In this document: one piece after another, positions 26,538 to 35,038 of the stretch
Position numbering within the stretch: position 1 is the first letter of the stretch
How the letters are laid out: each line of letters begins with the position of its first letter
DNA from: an uncultured Thermoleophilia bacterium
Lineage (GTDB): Bacteria; Actinomycetota; Thermoleophilia; Miltoncostaeales; Miltoncostaeaceae
Reading direction: 5' to 3'
DNA length: 56,809 nucleotides
NCBI GenBank assembly: GCA_938017905.1
Contig: CALIKX010000032.1
Span: forward strand, 1 to 56,809
The notes under the pieces: model-generated
Databases searched by the model: none
What the model saw: the letters and a program-made list of their open reading frames with translations, nothing else
Told to the model about the DNA's origin: nothing
Position numbers and translations under genes: made by a program

Positions 26538-28036
26538 GCGCCCGCGATCTCGCGGGCGCGGGCGCGGAGGGCCCCCTCGGCGCGCTCCGCGCGCTCATGG
26601 GCATCCGAGCCCCACGAGCGGGCCGCCGCGATGTCCTCGCGGCACGACGCCACCATTTCCTCGGTGCGGCCCGGGGCGGATGAGCCCTCCTGCAGGCGCA
26701 TGTCGGCGGCCGCCTCGGGGTCGAGTGCCCGCCGCATCAGGTCGGCATCCACCTGCAGGTCGATGCCATCGCTGGCCATGGCGGCCTCGGCGAGCAGCTC
26801 CGGGGTGAGGGCCGACTCATCACGCCCCGAATCCACCAGCATCTTCACGGCGCGCCCCACCACATGGTGGGCGGTGCGGTAATCCAGCCCGGCCTCCTGC
26901 GCCAGCACGTCCGACAGGTCGGCGGCGGTGATGAACCCGCTGCGCGCGGCCTCGGCCGCCCGGGTGGCATCCAGCGTGAGGCCCGCCACGACCTCGGCCA
27001 TCAGCCGGGTGGATGCCACCACCTCCTCCAGGGCCCGGGGAACCACCGTGTTGAGCACATGGAAGTGATCGGTGCGGGCCGAGCCCGTGTGCAGGGCCAC
27101 CAGCATCCCGGCGAGGTCACCGGCCACCGTTCCGGCGGTGGCACGCACCACGGCGAGGGCGTACGGGTTGCGCTTCTGCGGCATCAGAGCGCTCGCGCGG
27201 CTGTGCTGATCGGCCAGCTGCGCGATGCCGAACTCGCGGCTGGCCAGGATCTCCAGGTCCTGCGCCAGCTCCGACTGATGCGTGGCCGTGGTCGCCGCAG
27301 CGGACATGAGGTCGACGTAGGGATCCCACTGCCACATGGCGTCCTTCACGTGCGGCACCGTGCCGGCGGTGCCGAGCAGGTCGGCCAGGCGTGCGCGGTC
27401 CAGCGGCCAGCGCGACCCCGCGCTGCCGCCGGCTCCGGCCACCGACATGTCCAGCTCCTCATGGATGCCGCGGAGTCGTGCCGCATCGCGCAGCGCCGGG
27501 TAGGCATAGGCCAGCACCAGGTGCCCGAGGCGCGTGGGCTGCGCAGGCTGCAGGTAGGTGTAGTCGGCGGCCAGGTCGGTGGCATGTCGTGCCGACAGGT
27601 CCACCAGGGCGGCGGCAAGGGCCACGCAGGCGTCGTGCAGGTCGCGGGCGCCATCGCGCGCCACCATCCGCAGCCCCACCCGGAAGGCCTCGCGGCGCGG
27701 GCGCCCCGCCGACAGCCACCCTGCGGCCGTGGCGCCCGCCCGCGCACGCAGTTCGTGCTCGCGGCTGTTGAATGCATCGCCCAGCGCGGGGTTCCACGGG
27801 AAGGCGTCACCCGGAATGGCATCCAGCTCGAGGAGCGCGGAGATGAGCGCCCGCGCCTGGTCCCCGGGGATCGCCCCGGCCTCCGCCAGCATCACCGCGT
27901 GGGCCAGGTCCGACGTGCTCAGCCCCCGGGCCAGCCGCGGCCCTGCCTGCGACTCGTAGCGGTAGCCGGCGTCGATCAGCGCGTCGGCCGGGCCGCCATC
28001 CAGGCGCCCGCCGCTCCCGAGGTAGTCCTGCGACAC
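26534..28036 (-). CDS. Argininosuccinate lyase/fumarase superfamily protein
   Basis: 500 residues of the all-helical lyase family that eliminates fumarate or similar groups. The signature loop SALMPQKRNP (about residue 285) identifies the superfamily and overall similarity is to ArgH. However, the strongly conserved YTHLQ of ArgH reads YTYLQPAQP here, so the catalytic His is replaced by Tyr; true argininosuccinate lyase activity is doubtful. No other arginine genes are nearby. GTG 28036 was chosen because the similarity begins there and a TAGGCT hexamer at 28044-28049 predicts a transcript starting within 1 nt of it. Follows copA by 10 bp on the same strand. Confidence 0.8.
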   Translation of the reverse strand: MSQDYLGSGGRLDGGPADALIDAGYRYESQAGPRLARGLSTSDLAHAVMLAEAGAIPGDQARALISALLELDAIPGDAFPWNPALGDAFNSREHELRARAGATAAGWLSAGRPRREAFRVGLRMVARDGARDLHDACVALAAALVDLSARHATDLAADYTYLQPAQPTRLGHLVLAYAYPALRDAARLRGIHEELDMSVAGAGGSAGSRWPLDRARLADLLGTAGTVPHVKDAMWQWDPYVDLMSAAATTATHQSELAQDLEILASREFGIAQLADQHSRASALMPQKRNPYALAVVRATAGTVAGDLAGMLVALHTGSARTDHFHVLNTVVPRALEEVVASTRLMAEVVAGLTLDATRAAEAARSGFITAADLSDVLAQEAGLDYRTAHHVVGRAVKMLVDSGRDESALTPELLAEAAMASDGIDLQVDADLMRRALDPEAAADMRLQEGSSAPGRTEEMVASCREDIAAARSWGSDAHERAERAEGALRARAREIAGA

Positions 28037-28043
28037 GCCCGGC

Positions 28044-28049
28044 AGCCTA
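28044..28049 (-). promoter_or_regulatory. -10 hexamer TAGGCT whose TAG is the copA stop codon
   Basis: On the minus strand TAGGCT occupies 28049-28044; its first three bases are the copA stop codon. The transcript would start at about 28037, 1 nt before the lyase GTG. Confidence 0.45.
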
Positions 28050-30236
28050 GCGGGCCGGACGGAAACCACGCAGACGCAGGGAGTTCGTGACCACGAAGAT
28101 GCTGGACAGCCCCATGGCCGCGGCGGCAATGAGGGGATTCAGGAGCCCCATGACCGCCAGGGGGATGGCCGCGACGTTGTACCCGAAGGCCCACACGAGG
28201 TTCCCCTGGATGGTGCGGAGCGTGCGCCGCGACAACCGGATGGCGTCGGCGATCGCCCGCGGGTCGGGGGTAACCAGGGTGATGTCCGCGGCCTCGGAGG
28301 CCACATCGGTGCCGGTACCCATGGCGATGCCCAGATCGGCGCGCACGAGCGCCGGGGCGTCGTTCACGCCGTCACCCGCCATGGCCACGACCTCGCCCGC
28401 GGCCTGCAGGTCGCGCACCGCCTGCTCCTTGCCCTCGGGCAGCACGCCGCTCACGACCTCGTCGATGCCCACGGATGCGGCCACGGCACGGGCGGGCTCC
28501 TCGGCGTCGCCGGTCAGCATGACCGGCCGCAGCCCCAGATCGCGCAGCATGGCGATGGCGCGGGCCGCCTCCGGCCGCACCACGTCGCCCACCGCGATGA
28601 TCCCGGCCGGCCGGTCATCCACCCGCACGGCCACCACGGTCAGCCCGTCCGCAAGGGCCCGGTCCCGCTCGTCGGCCAGCACGCCGTCCAGGTCGCCCCC
28701 GCGGCCCACCTCCACCGTCTGGCCCGCGACCTCCGCCGTCACCCCCACGCCTGCAGTGGCCCGGAACCCCGTGGCCCTCGGCAGCGCACGCGACGGATAC
28801 CGGGCCGCCTCGGTGATGGCCCGCCCGATGGGATGCTCGCTGCCCGCCTCGGCCGCGCCCGCGAGGGCGAGGACGCCGTGGTTGTCCCACCCCGGACCGG
28901 GCTCGACCCGTGCCACGCGCATCACCCCCTCGGTGAGCGTGCCGGTCTTGTCAAGCACGGCCACGGTCACGCGGCGCGTGCCCTCGAGCACCTCGGGCCC
29001 CCGGATGAGGATGCCCAACTGGGCACCCCGCCCGGTGCCCACCATGAGCGCCGCGGGCGTCGCGAGGCCCAGCGCGCACGGGCACGAGATGACCAGCACG
29101 GCAACGGCGGCGGTCATGGCCTCGCCCGCGGGATTCCCCGTGGCGAGCCACCCCACCAGCGTGCCCAAGGCGATGAGGATGACCACAGGCACGAAGACGC
29201 CCGCCACCCGGTCGGCCAGGCGCTGCACGGGGGCCTTGCCCGCCTGCGCCGCCTGCACCAGCGCCGCCACCCGGTGCACGGCGGTCTCCGCGCCCACACG
29301 GGTGGCCCGCACGACGATGCGACCCCCCGCGTTCAGGGCGCCTCCCTCCACGGGGTCCCCCGGGCCGACCTCCACGGGGACGCTCTCGCCGGTCAGCAGG
29401 GCGCGGTCCACGGCCGAGGCGCCCTCAACCACCTCGCCATCCACCGGGACGCGACCCCCGGGGCGCACCACCACCTCCTCGCCCACCCGCACGTCCGCCG
29501 CCGGCACCTCCACCTCGGTGCCCTCGCGCACGACGATGGCCGTATCGGGTGCGAGGGCCATGAGCGCGCGGATGGCCTCGCCGGCGCTCCGGCGCGCGCG
29601 GGCCTCGAGATAGCGCCCCAGCAGAACCAGCGTCACGATTCCCGCCGCCACCTCGAAGTACAGCTCGGCCCCGGAGGAATCGGACGGCAGCAGCGACATG
29701 TGCATTGTCATGCCGATCTCGCCGGCCCCCAGGAACAGCATCGCCACGAGTGACCATCCCCACGCAACCCCCGACCCGAGGGAGATGAGGGTGTCCATGG
29801 ATGCCGAGCGGTGGCGCAGCGCAGCCCAAGCACCCACGTGGAAGGTCCAGCCGCACCACCACACCACCGGCGTCGCCAGTATCAGCGACACCCACTGCCA
29901 CCCCGGGAACTGCAGGGGCGGCGCCATCGACAGCACCATCACCGGAACCGTGAGCACCGCGGCCCACAGCAGGCGGCGGCGGAGTGCGGCGGACGCCGCC
30001 GCAGCGTCCCCGGCGTCCACCGGCGCCTCCGCAGCCGGGGCCGCGCCGTATCCCGCGCGGCGCACGACCTCCACGAGATCCGCGTCGTCCATGCCCTCCG
30101 GGGCGTCCACGTGCGCCCGCTCGGTCGCGAGGCTGACGGTCGCGGATACCCCGTCCACCGCGTTCAGCGCCTTCTCCACCCGCGCCACGCATGCGGCGCA
30201 GGTCATGCCCTCGATCAGGAGGTCGTGCTCAGGCAA
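28047..30236 (-). CDS. copA: Copper-exporting P1B-1 ATPase
   Basis: 729-residue Cu(I) pump. One N-terminal heavy-metal domain (about 1-67) with GMTCAACVARVEKAL, then eight membrane helices with the copper motif CPC (SCPCALGLATPAAL), phosphorylation site DKTGTLTEG, GSEHPIGRAI and GDGVNDAPAL. All motifs for P1B-1 activity are intact, in contrast to the TPC ATPase elsewhere in the window. TTG start at 30236 has TAGGGGG before it. It follows the CopZ-like chaperone gene by 4 bp, forming a copZ-copA copper-resistance unit. No CsoR or CopY binding site was recognised. Confidence 0.95.
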   Translation of the reverse strand: MPEHDLLIEGMTCAACVARVEKALNAVDGVSATVSLATERAHVDAPEGMDDADLVEVVRRAGYGAAPAAEAPVDAGDAAAASAALRRRLLWAAVLTVPVMVLSMAPPLQFPGWQWVSLILATPVVWWCGWTFHVGAWAALRHRSASMDTLISLGSGVAWGWSLVAMLFLGAGEIGMTMHMSLLPSDSSGAELYFEVAAGIVTLVLLGRYLEARARRSAGEAIRALMALAPDTAIVVREGTEVEVPAADVRVGEEVVVRPGGRVPVDGEVVEGASAVDRALLTGESVPVEVGPGDPVEGGALNAGGRIVVRATRVGAETAVHRVAALVQAAQAGKAPVQRLADRVAGVFVPVVILIALGTLVGWLATGNPAGEAMTAAVAVLVISCPCALGLATPAALMVGTGRGAQLGILIRGPEVLEGTRRVTVAVLDKTGTLTEGVMRVARVEPGPGWDNHGVLALAGAAEAGSEHPIGRAITEAARYPSRALPRATGFRATAGVGVTAEVAGQTVEVGRGGDLDGVLADERDRALADGLTVVAVRVDDRPAGIIAVGDVVRPEAARAIAMLRDLGLRPVMLTGDAEEPARAVAASVGIDEVVSGVLPEGKEQAVRDLQAAGEVVAMAGDGVNDAPALVRADLGIAMGTGTDVASEAADITLVTPDPRAIADAIRLSRRTLRTIQGNLVWAFGYNVAAIPLAVMGLLNPLIAAAAMGLSSIFVVTNSLRLRGFRPAR

Positions 30237-30240
30237 CCCC

Positions 30241-30426
30241 CTACCCGGCTTCGACGATCGCGTCGCGCACCAGGCGATCGTCCGGTTCGCCCTCCACCCG
30301 CAGGGTGCCCGTCGCGGGGTCCGCCGCCACGGCGCTCACGCCGGGCACGGCACCCACGGGATCCTCCACGGCCTTACGGCAGTGGTCGCAGCTCATCCCG
30401 GTGACGCGGTAGGTGGTACCACCCAT
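30241..30426 (-). CDS. copZ: CopZ-like copper chaperone
   Basis: 61-residue heavy-metal-associated domain with the metal site GMSCDHC near the N-terminus and the VPGVSAVAADPATGTLRV strand pattern. It delivers Cu(I) to CopA, encoded 4 bp downstream. ATG 30426 has a strong GGGAGGT ribosome site. Longer upstream frames are rejected because they lack this similarity. Confidence 0.93.
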   Translation of the reverse strand: MGGTTYRVTGMSCDHCRKAVEDPVGAVPGVSAVAADPATGTLRVEGEPDDRLVRDAIVEAG

Positions 30427-30472
30427 GCCGACCTCCCGTTTTCCGCCGACGGTATCACCGGCGGCTCGGGGG

Positions 30473-30814
30473 CTAGGCCGCCGGGAGCTCCTCGGCCTCC
30501 ACCAGCACGGCGGTGACGCCGGAGATGTTGAGGAGGCGCCGCACCGCGTCCGACGGGGCATGCAGGCGGATGGCCGCCGCGCCCTCGCGGGACCGCTCGT
30601 TGGCGGCGATGAGGGCACCGAGTCCGCGGCTGTCCATGAAGGTGACCGCGGCCAGGTCCACATAGACCATGCGCCCGTCGCGCTGAGCGTCGGTGAGCAC
30701 CGCCGAGACCTCCGACAGGGTGCTGGCGTCCACCACCCCCTCGACGGTGACGACGATGCCCGAGGGGCGTTCGTCCGTGGTTACGGCGACGTGTGCGTTG
30801 CTGGGTTCCGTCAT
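30473..30814 (-). CDS. STAS-domain anti-sigma factor antagonist
   Basis: 113 residues, a single STAS domain like SpoIIAA/RsbV. The phosphorylatable serine lies in FMDSRGLGALIAA. Such proteins release a sigma factor by binding its anti-sigma kinase; neither partner is present in the window. ATG 30814 is preceded by a TAGTGT hexamer giving a leader of about 5 nt. It precedes copZ by 46 bp on the same strand; a functional tie to copper is not evident. Confidence 0.88.
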   Translation of the reverse strand: MTEPSNAHVAVTTDERPSGIVVTVEGVVDASTLSEVSAVLTDAQRDGRMVYVDLAAVTFMDSRGLGALIAANERSREGAAAIRLHAPSDAVRRLLNISGVTAVLVEAEELPAA

Positions 30815-30825
30815 AGCGGGCCGGG

Positions 30826-30831
30826 ACACTA
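30826..30831 (-). promoter_or_regulatory. -10 hexamer TAGTGT for STAS gene
   Basis: Minus-strand TAGTGT predicts a transcript start near 30819, 5 nt before the ATG at 30814. Near-leaderless arrangement; no -35 seen. Confidence 0.4.
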
Positions 30832-30896
30832 CCCTTCCGTGCCGGTAATGTGGCGACGGCGGACGGAGGGGCCGCCGCGAACCGCGAGAGGACGTC

Positions 30897-31067
30897 GTGA
30901 AGAAGCTGCCGATCTGGATGGTCACCACCCTGCTGCTGCTGGGCATCCTCATGACGTGGGCCGGCTGGTACGACCGCCACGAGGTCGGCTACCTGCCGTT
31001 CGTGCTCGGCATCCTCTTCATCCTGTTCGGGCTGGCCTCCGCGCCGCGGGTTTTCGCCGACGACTGA
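30897..31067 (+). CDS. Small two-helix membrane protein
   Basis: A 56-residue gene shorter than usual ORF cut-offs. GTG at 30897 has a GAGAGGA ribosome site and the protein reads as two hydrophobic helices (IWMVTTLLLLGILMTWAG and GYLPFVLGILFILFGLA) joined by a short polar loop WYDRHEVG and ending APRVFADD. Codon usage matches its neighbours. A TAATGT hexamer at 30846-30851 could be its promoter. Divergent from the STAS gene. Function not recognised. Confidence 0.7.
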   Translation: MKKLPIWMVTTLLLLGILMTWAGWYDRHEVGYLPFVLGILFILFGLASAPRVFADD

Positions 31068-31122
31068 CCTCACGGCGGGCGGCGGGCGCTTCGCGCTGTC
31101 GCGACCCGCAGGCCGGATCCCG

Positions 31123-31821
31123 GTGCTGCGCAAGGAGGGCGACCCCGTCGCCCTCGCCCGGGAGGCCCGGGGTGCCCGCATCGCGGGACCGCCCCTCGCG
31201 CCGCGCGTTATCACCACCGGGCGGGGCGTGATCGACTACGCGTGGGTCGCCGGGCAGCCCCGGCCCCTGGAGGACCTGGCCACCGGGCCCGCGCGTGCGC
31301 TGGGCCGGATGCTCGCCCGCGTGCACGCGCGTCGGGCCACGGCATCCGGCGGGCTTCCCGGATGGCCATCGCGGGCCCGGGACCTGCGCGCGTATGCACG
31401 GGGCCGCATGCGCGATGCCCTCGGGCGCACCGCCACCCGCGCGGAGCGCGACCTGGTGCACCATGTCGCGCGCCGGCTCCTCATGACCTGTCCGGCGGAC
31501 GGCGCCTTCGCGTTCCTGCACGGCGACCTCGTCACCGGGAACATCCTCTGGCCGGCGTCGGCCCCGGTGCTCGTGGACTGGGAGTTCTGGCGCATGGGCG
31601 ACCCCGCCGAGGACCTGGCCTACGTCGTGGCGATGAACGACATGTCGGCGGCGTCCGCAGCGGCGGTGCACGCGGGCTACGGGGCCACGGGCGACCTCAT
31701 CGCCCGCGCCCGCGCGTGGGAGCCGATGGTGCTCGCCGACGCGGCGCTGTGGCTGCGGGCCCATGGCGAGCCCGGGTGGGCCCGTCGGCTGCTGGCGCGG
31801 GCCGACGCCGCGGCGGCGTGA
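31123..31821 (+). CDS. APH-family phosphotransferase-like protein
   Basis: About 232 residues with the aminoglycoside/choline kinase active site: FLHGDLVTGNILW (Brenner motif with catalytic Asp and Asn) and VLVDWEFWRMGDPAEDLAY (metal-binding Asp). Such enzymes phosphorylate small hydroxyl substrates such as sugars, choline or homoserine; the substrate is unknown and no antibiotic resistance should be assumed. The coding frame continues upstream to about 31069 without an ATG, GTG or TTG, so GTG 31123 is the first canonical start but the true N-terminus may be about 18 residues longer. Confidence 0.75.
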   Translation: MLRKEGDPVALAREARGARIAGPPLAPRVITTGRGVIDYAWVAGQPRPLEDLATGPARALGRMLARVHARRATASGGLPGWPSRARDLRAYARGRMRDALGRTATRAERDLVHHVARRLLMTCPADGAFAFLHGDLVTGNILWPASAPVLVDWEFWRMGDPAEDLAYVVAMNDMSAASAAAVHAGYGATGDLIARARAWEPMVLADAALWLRAHGEPGWARRLLARADAAAA

Positions 31822-31829
31822 GGCCCGCG

Positions 31830-31835
31830 TAGGCT
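31830..31835 (+). promoter_or_regulatory. -10 hexamer TAGGCT, leaderless ctpE promoter
   Basis: Ends 6 nt before the GTG at 31842, so the predicted transcript start is the G of the start codon. No ribosome site upstream. Confidence 0.5.
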
Positions 31836-31841
31836 CGCCCC

Positions 31842-34250
31842 GTGCCGTCGGCCGACCCCACCCTGCACGGGCTCACAACGGAGGAGGCCGCGCGCATCCT
31901 GCGCGAGAACCCGCCGCGGCCCGGCCCCCGCGGCAGCCGGTCGTTCGCCGACATCGTCTGGTCGAACACCTTCACGCTGTTCAACCTCATCCTCATCGTG
32001 CTGCTGGTGCCGCTCGCGATCTTCGGCCTGTGGGCCGACATGCTCTTCGGGGGCGTGCTGGTGGCCAACATGGCCATCGGCATCATCCAGGAGACCCGCG
32101 CCAAGCGGGCCCTCGACCGCCTGGCCCTCCTCGTCGCACCCCACGGGCGGGTGCTGCGCGACGACGCCGAGGAGACCCTGGCCATCCCGGATATCGTCGT
32201 CGGGGACATCGTCCTCATCGACCCCGGGGACCAGGTGGTGGCCGACGGGGAGCTCGTGCGGGCCACCGTGCTGAGCCTGGACGAGTCGGTGCTCACCGGC
32301 GAGTCCGACGCGGTGGCGCGACAGGTGGGTGACGACGTCCGCTCGGGCGCGTTCTGCGTGGCCGGCAGCGGTGCCTACCGGGTGACCGCCGTGGGCGCCG
32401 ACTCATTCGCCGAGCGGCTCGCGGCTGAGGCCAAGGGCAATCGCACGCCGCCCTCGCCCCTGCAGATGGACATCAACCACATCCTCCGGATCATCATCGC
32501 GGTGATGGCCCCCCTCGCCGTGCTGATGGTGCTCTCCACCATCTGGCTGGACATCGGCGGGGCGGCCAGCTCGGTGCAGCGGGTGGTGGCCGCCCTCGTG
32601 CCGCTGGTGCCCGAGGGCCTCGTGCTGCTGGCCAGCCTCACGTTCGCGGTGGCCGCCGTGCGCCTCGCGCGCATCGGCACGCTCGCGCAGCAGCTGAACG
32701 CCATCGAGAGCCTGGCCAGCGTGGACACGGTGTGCGTGGACAAGACGGGCACGCTCACCGAGAACCGGCTGGACGTCGCGGGCGTGGTCGCCGCCCCCGG
32801 CCGGTCCGAGGACGACGTCCGACGGGCCGCCGGGCTGCTGGCGGCAAGCGCCGCGTCGCGCAACGCAACCGCCGAGGCCATCCTCGCCGCCATGCCGGCG
32901 GATGCATCGGCGCCCACGGCCGAGGTGCCCTTCGCCTCCTCGCGCAAGTGGAGCGGGGTCACCCTGCAGGGCGACGGCACGATCGTGCTGGGCGCCCCGG
33001 AGATCCTCGAGCGCATCGGCGTGCAGGTTCCCGGGGCGCTCGGCAGCGCCATCGCCGATGCGCAGGCGGCACGGCGGCGCGTCCTGCTGGTGGCCACCGG
33101 CGACCAGCCGCTGGACGGCAAGCAGGAGGGCCTCGGTCACCTGCCCCCGGTCCAGGCGGTGGGAGCCGTGCTGCTCGAGGAGGCCCTGCGGCCGGACGCC
33201 GCCGACACCGTGCGGTTCCTCGAGTCCGAGGGGGTGCAGGTAAAGGTGATCTCCGGCGACGGCGTGGGAACCGTGCAGGCGGTGGCGGTCGCCTGCGGGG
33301 TGACCGGCGCGGAGGAGGCCATCCAGGGCACCGACCTGCCCGAGGACCCCGCGCAGCTGCGCGACATCGTCACCCGCACCGCCGTGTTCGGGCGCATCAC
33401 GCCCGAGCAGAAGCAGGCACTGGTGCGCGCGATGACCGAGAACGGCCGCTACGTGGCCATGATCGGCGATGGCGTCAACGACGTCCTCGCCCTGAAGGAC
33501 GCCCGCCTCGCGGTGGCGATGGGCAACGGCAGCCAGATGGCCAAGGGCGTGGCCGACCTCGTGCTGCTCACCAACGCCTTCGCCACGCTGCCCCGCGCCA
33601 TCGAGGCCGGTCGGCAGATCATCCGGAACACGCACCGGGTGGCCAAGCTGTTCATCACCAAGTCCGTCTACTCGGCGATCATCCTTCTGGCATTCGCCCT
33701 GCTGCCCATCGCCTTCCCCTTCCTGCCGCGCCAGCTGTCGATCACCTCGTCGCTGACCATCGGCATTCCCGCGTTCTTCCTGGCGCTCGCGAAGAGCGAC
33801 GGCCCGGTGCACCGCGAGGGCTTCATGCGCAGCCTGGGCGCCTTCGCGGTGCCCGCCGGGATCATCATCTCGATCGCCATCACGGCCGCCTACCTGCTGT
33901 CACGCGGCCCCCTCGGGGCGAGCGTGCCCGATGCCCGGACGGCCTCGGTGCTGACCGCCACGCTCCTCGGGCTCGCCGTGGTCATCGAGCTCGAGCGCGG
34001 CACCAACGGCCACCGCGTACGCGGGTGGGTGTGGCTGATGGTCGGCGCGTTCGTGGTGATGCTCACCATCGGCCTGCAGGTGCCGCTGCTGCGCGACTTC
34101 TTCCAGGTCGGGATACCCACCGCATCCCAATGGGTGCTCATCGGGACGGTGGTGATCATCGGGATCGTCGCGCTGCTCGCGGTGCGCCGCATCCCCTGGC
34201 TGCGCCGCATGGAGGACCCGGCGCAGGGCCGGGACGCCGCAGTGGCCTAG
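31842..34250 (+). CDS. ctpE: CtpE-like cation-transporting P-type ATPase
   Basis: 802-residue P-type ATPase. It begins GLTTEEAARILRENPP, typical of the P2-like CtpE branch; actuator motif LTGES, conserved LVPEGLVLLASLTFAVAAVR in helix 4, phosphorylation motif DKTGTLTEN and GDGVNDVLALKDA. There is no metal-binding domain or CPC motif. Mycobacterial CtpE has been linked to calcium uptake and cell-surface integrity; the same is plausible here but ion specificity cannot be read directly. GTG start, probably leaderless. Converges with the YmdB-like gene with 4-bp stop overlap. Confidence 0.87.
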   Translation: MPSADPTLHGLTTEEAARILRENPPRPGPRGSRSFADIVWSNTFTLFNLILIVLLVPLAIFGLWADMLFGGVLVANMAIGIIQETRAKRALDRLALLVAPHGRVLRDDAEETLAIPDIVVGDIVLIDPGDQVVADGELVRATVLSLDESVLTGESDAVARQVGDDVRSGAFCVAGSGAYRVTAVGADSFAERLAAEAKGNRTPPSPLQMDINHILRIIIAVMAPLAVLMVLSTIWLDIGGAASSVQRVVAALVPLVPEGLVLLASLTFAVAAVRLARIGTLAQQLNAIESLASVDTVCVDKTGTLTENRLDVAGVVAAPGRSEDDVRRAAGLLAASAASRNATAEAILAAMPADASAPTAEVPFASSRKWSGVTLQGDGTIVLGAPEILERIGVQVPGALGSAIADAQAARRRVLLVATGDQPLDGKQEGLGHLPPVQAVGAVLLEEALRPDAADTVRFLESEGVQVKVISGDGVGTVQAVAVACGVTGAEEAIQGTDLPEDPAQLRDIVTRTAVFGRITPEQKQALVRAMTENGRYVAMIGDGVNDVLALKDARLAVAMGNGSQMAKGVADLVLLTNAFATLPRAIEAGRQIIRNTHRVAKLFITKSVYSAIILLAFALLPIAFPFLPRQLSITSSLTIGIPAFFLALAKSDGPVHREGFMRSLGAFAVPAGIIISIAITAAYLLSRGPLGASVPDARTASVLTATLLGLAVVIELERGTNGHRVRGWVWLMVGAFVVMLTIGLQVPLLRDFFQVGIPTASQWVLIGTVVIIGIVALLAVRRIPWLRRMEDPAQGRDAAVA

Positions 34251-35038
34251 CCGGGCAGGTCGATGCGCGTAATGGAGGTGGCGCGGCCACCCGGCTCGGC
34301 GCGGATCACCACGCCCTGCACGCGCACATCGCCGGTGGCGGGCTCGAAGCGCGCGGGAAGGCCGGTGAGGAACCGCCTGAGCACGGGCTCCTCGCGCACG
34401 CCGATCACGGAATCGTGCGGTCCGCTCATGCCGAGGTCGGTGATGTAGGCCGTGCCCCCGGCCAGGACCCGCTCGTCGGCGGTGGGGACGTGGGTGTGCG
34501 TGCCCACCACGGCGGTCACGCGTCCGTCAAGGTGGCGGGCGAGCGCGATCTTCTCGCTCGTGGCCTCGGCATGCATGTCCACGATGATCAGCGGGGTCTC
34601 CCGGCGCATCCGGTCGACGATGTCGTCCACGACCGCGAAGGGACTCTGCGCGGCCTCGATGAATACCGAACCGATGAGGTTCACCACTCCCACGCGGAAC
34701 CCGCCGCTGACGTCGACCACCACGCTGCCCGAGCCCGGACCCCGCGTGGTGAGGTTGGCCGGCCGCAGGACGCGCGGGTCCTGCTCGAGCACCTGGACGA
34801 TCTCGGCCCGGCGGAATGTGTGATTGCCCCCCGTGAGCACATCCGCGCCCGCCGCCAGGAGCGCCGCCGCCTGCTTCGGGGTGGTGCCCGACCCATGCGC
34901 CGCGTTCTCGGCATTCACCACCACGACATCCGCGTCGTACTCGGCGCGCAGACCGGGCAGGGCATCCTGCACCGCCCGCATCCCCGTGCCGCCGAACACG
35001 TCGCCCAGGACGATCGCGGTGAGGGAGTCGGTCGCCAC
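34247..35038 (-). CDS. ymdB: YmdB-family metallophosphodiesterase
   Basis: 263 residues of the TIGR00282/YmdB family, whose Bacillus member hydrolyses 2',3'-cyclic nucleotides. Metal ligands are seen in LGDVFG, NAENAAHG, TGGNHTF, VDMHAEATSEK and VGTHTHVPTAD, with the late signature YITDLGMSGPHDSVIG. Full-length. GTG start follows the TAG stop of the LytM-like gene with no spacing, so the two are translated as an operon. Confidence 0.9.
   Translation of the reverse strand: MATDSLTAIVLGDVFGGTGMRAVQDALPGLRAEYDADVVVVNAENAAHGSGTTPKQAAALLAAGADVLTGGNHTFRRAEIVQVLEQDPRVLRPANLTTRGPGSGSVVVDVSGGFRVGVVNLIGSVFIEAAQSPFAVVDDIVDRMRRETPLIIVDMHAEATSEKIALARHLDGRVTAVVGTHTHVPTADERVLAGGTAYITDLGMSGPHDSVIGVREEPVLRRFLTGLPARFEPATGDVRVQGVVIRAEPGGRATSITRIDLPG

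Noticed and set aside
31123-31821. Aminoglycoside resistance gene
   Set aside because: Only the general APH active site is visible; the family covers many metabolic kinases and nothing indicates resistance.
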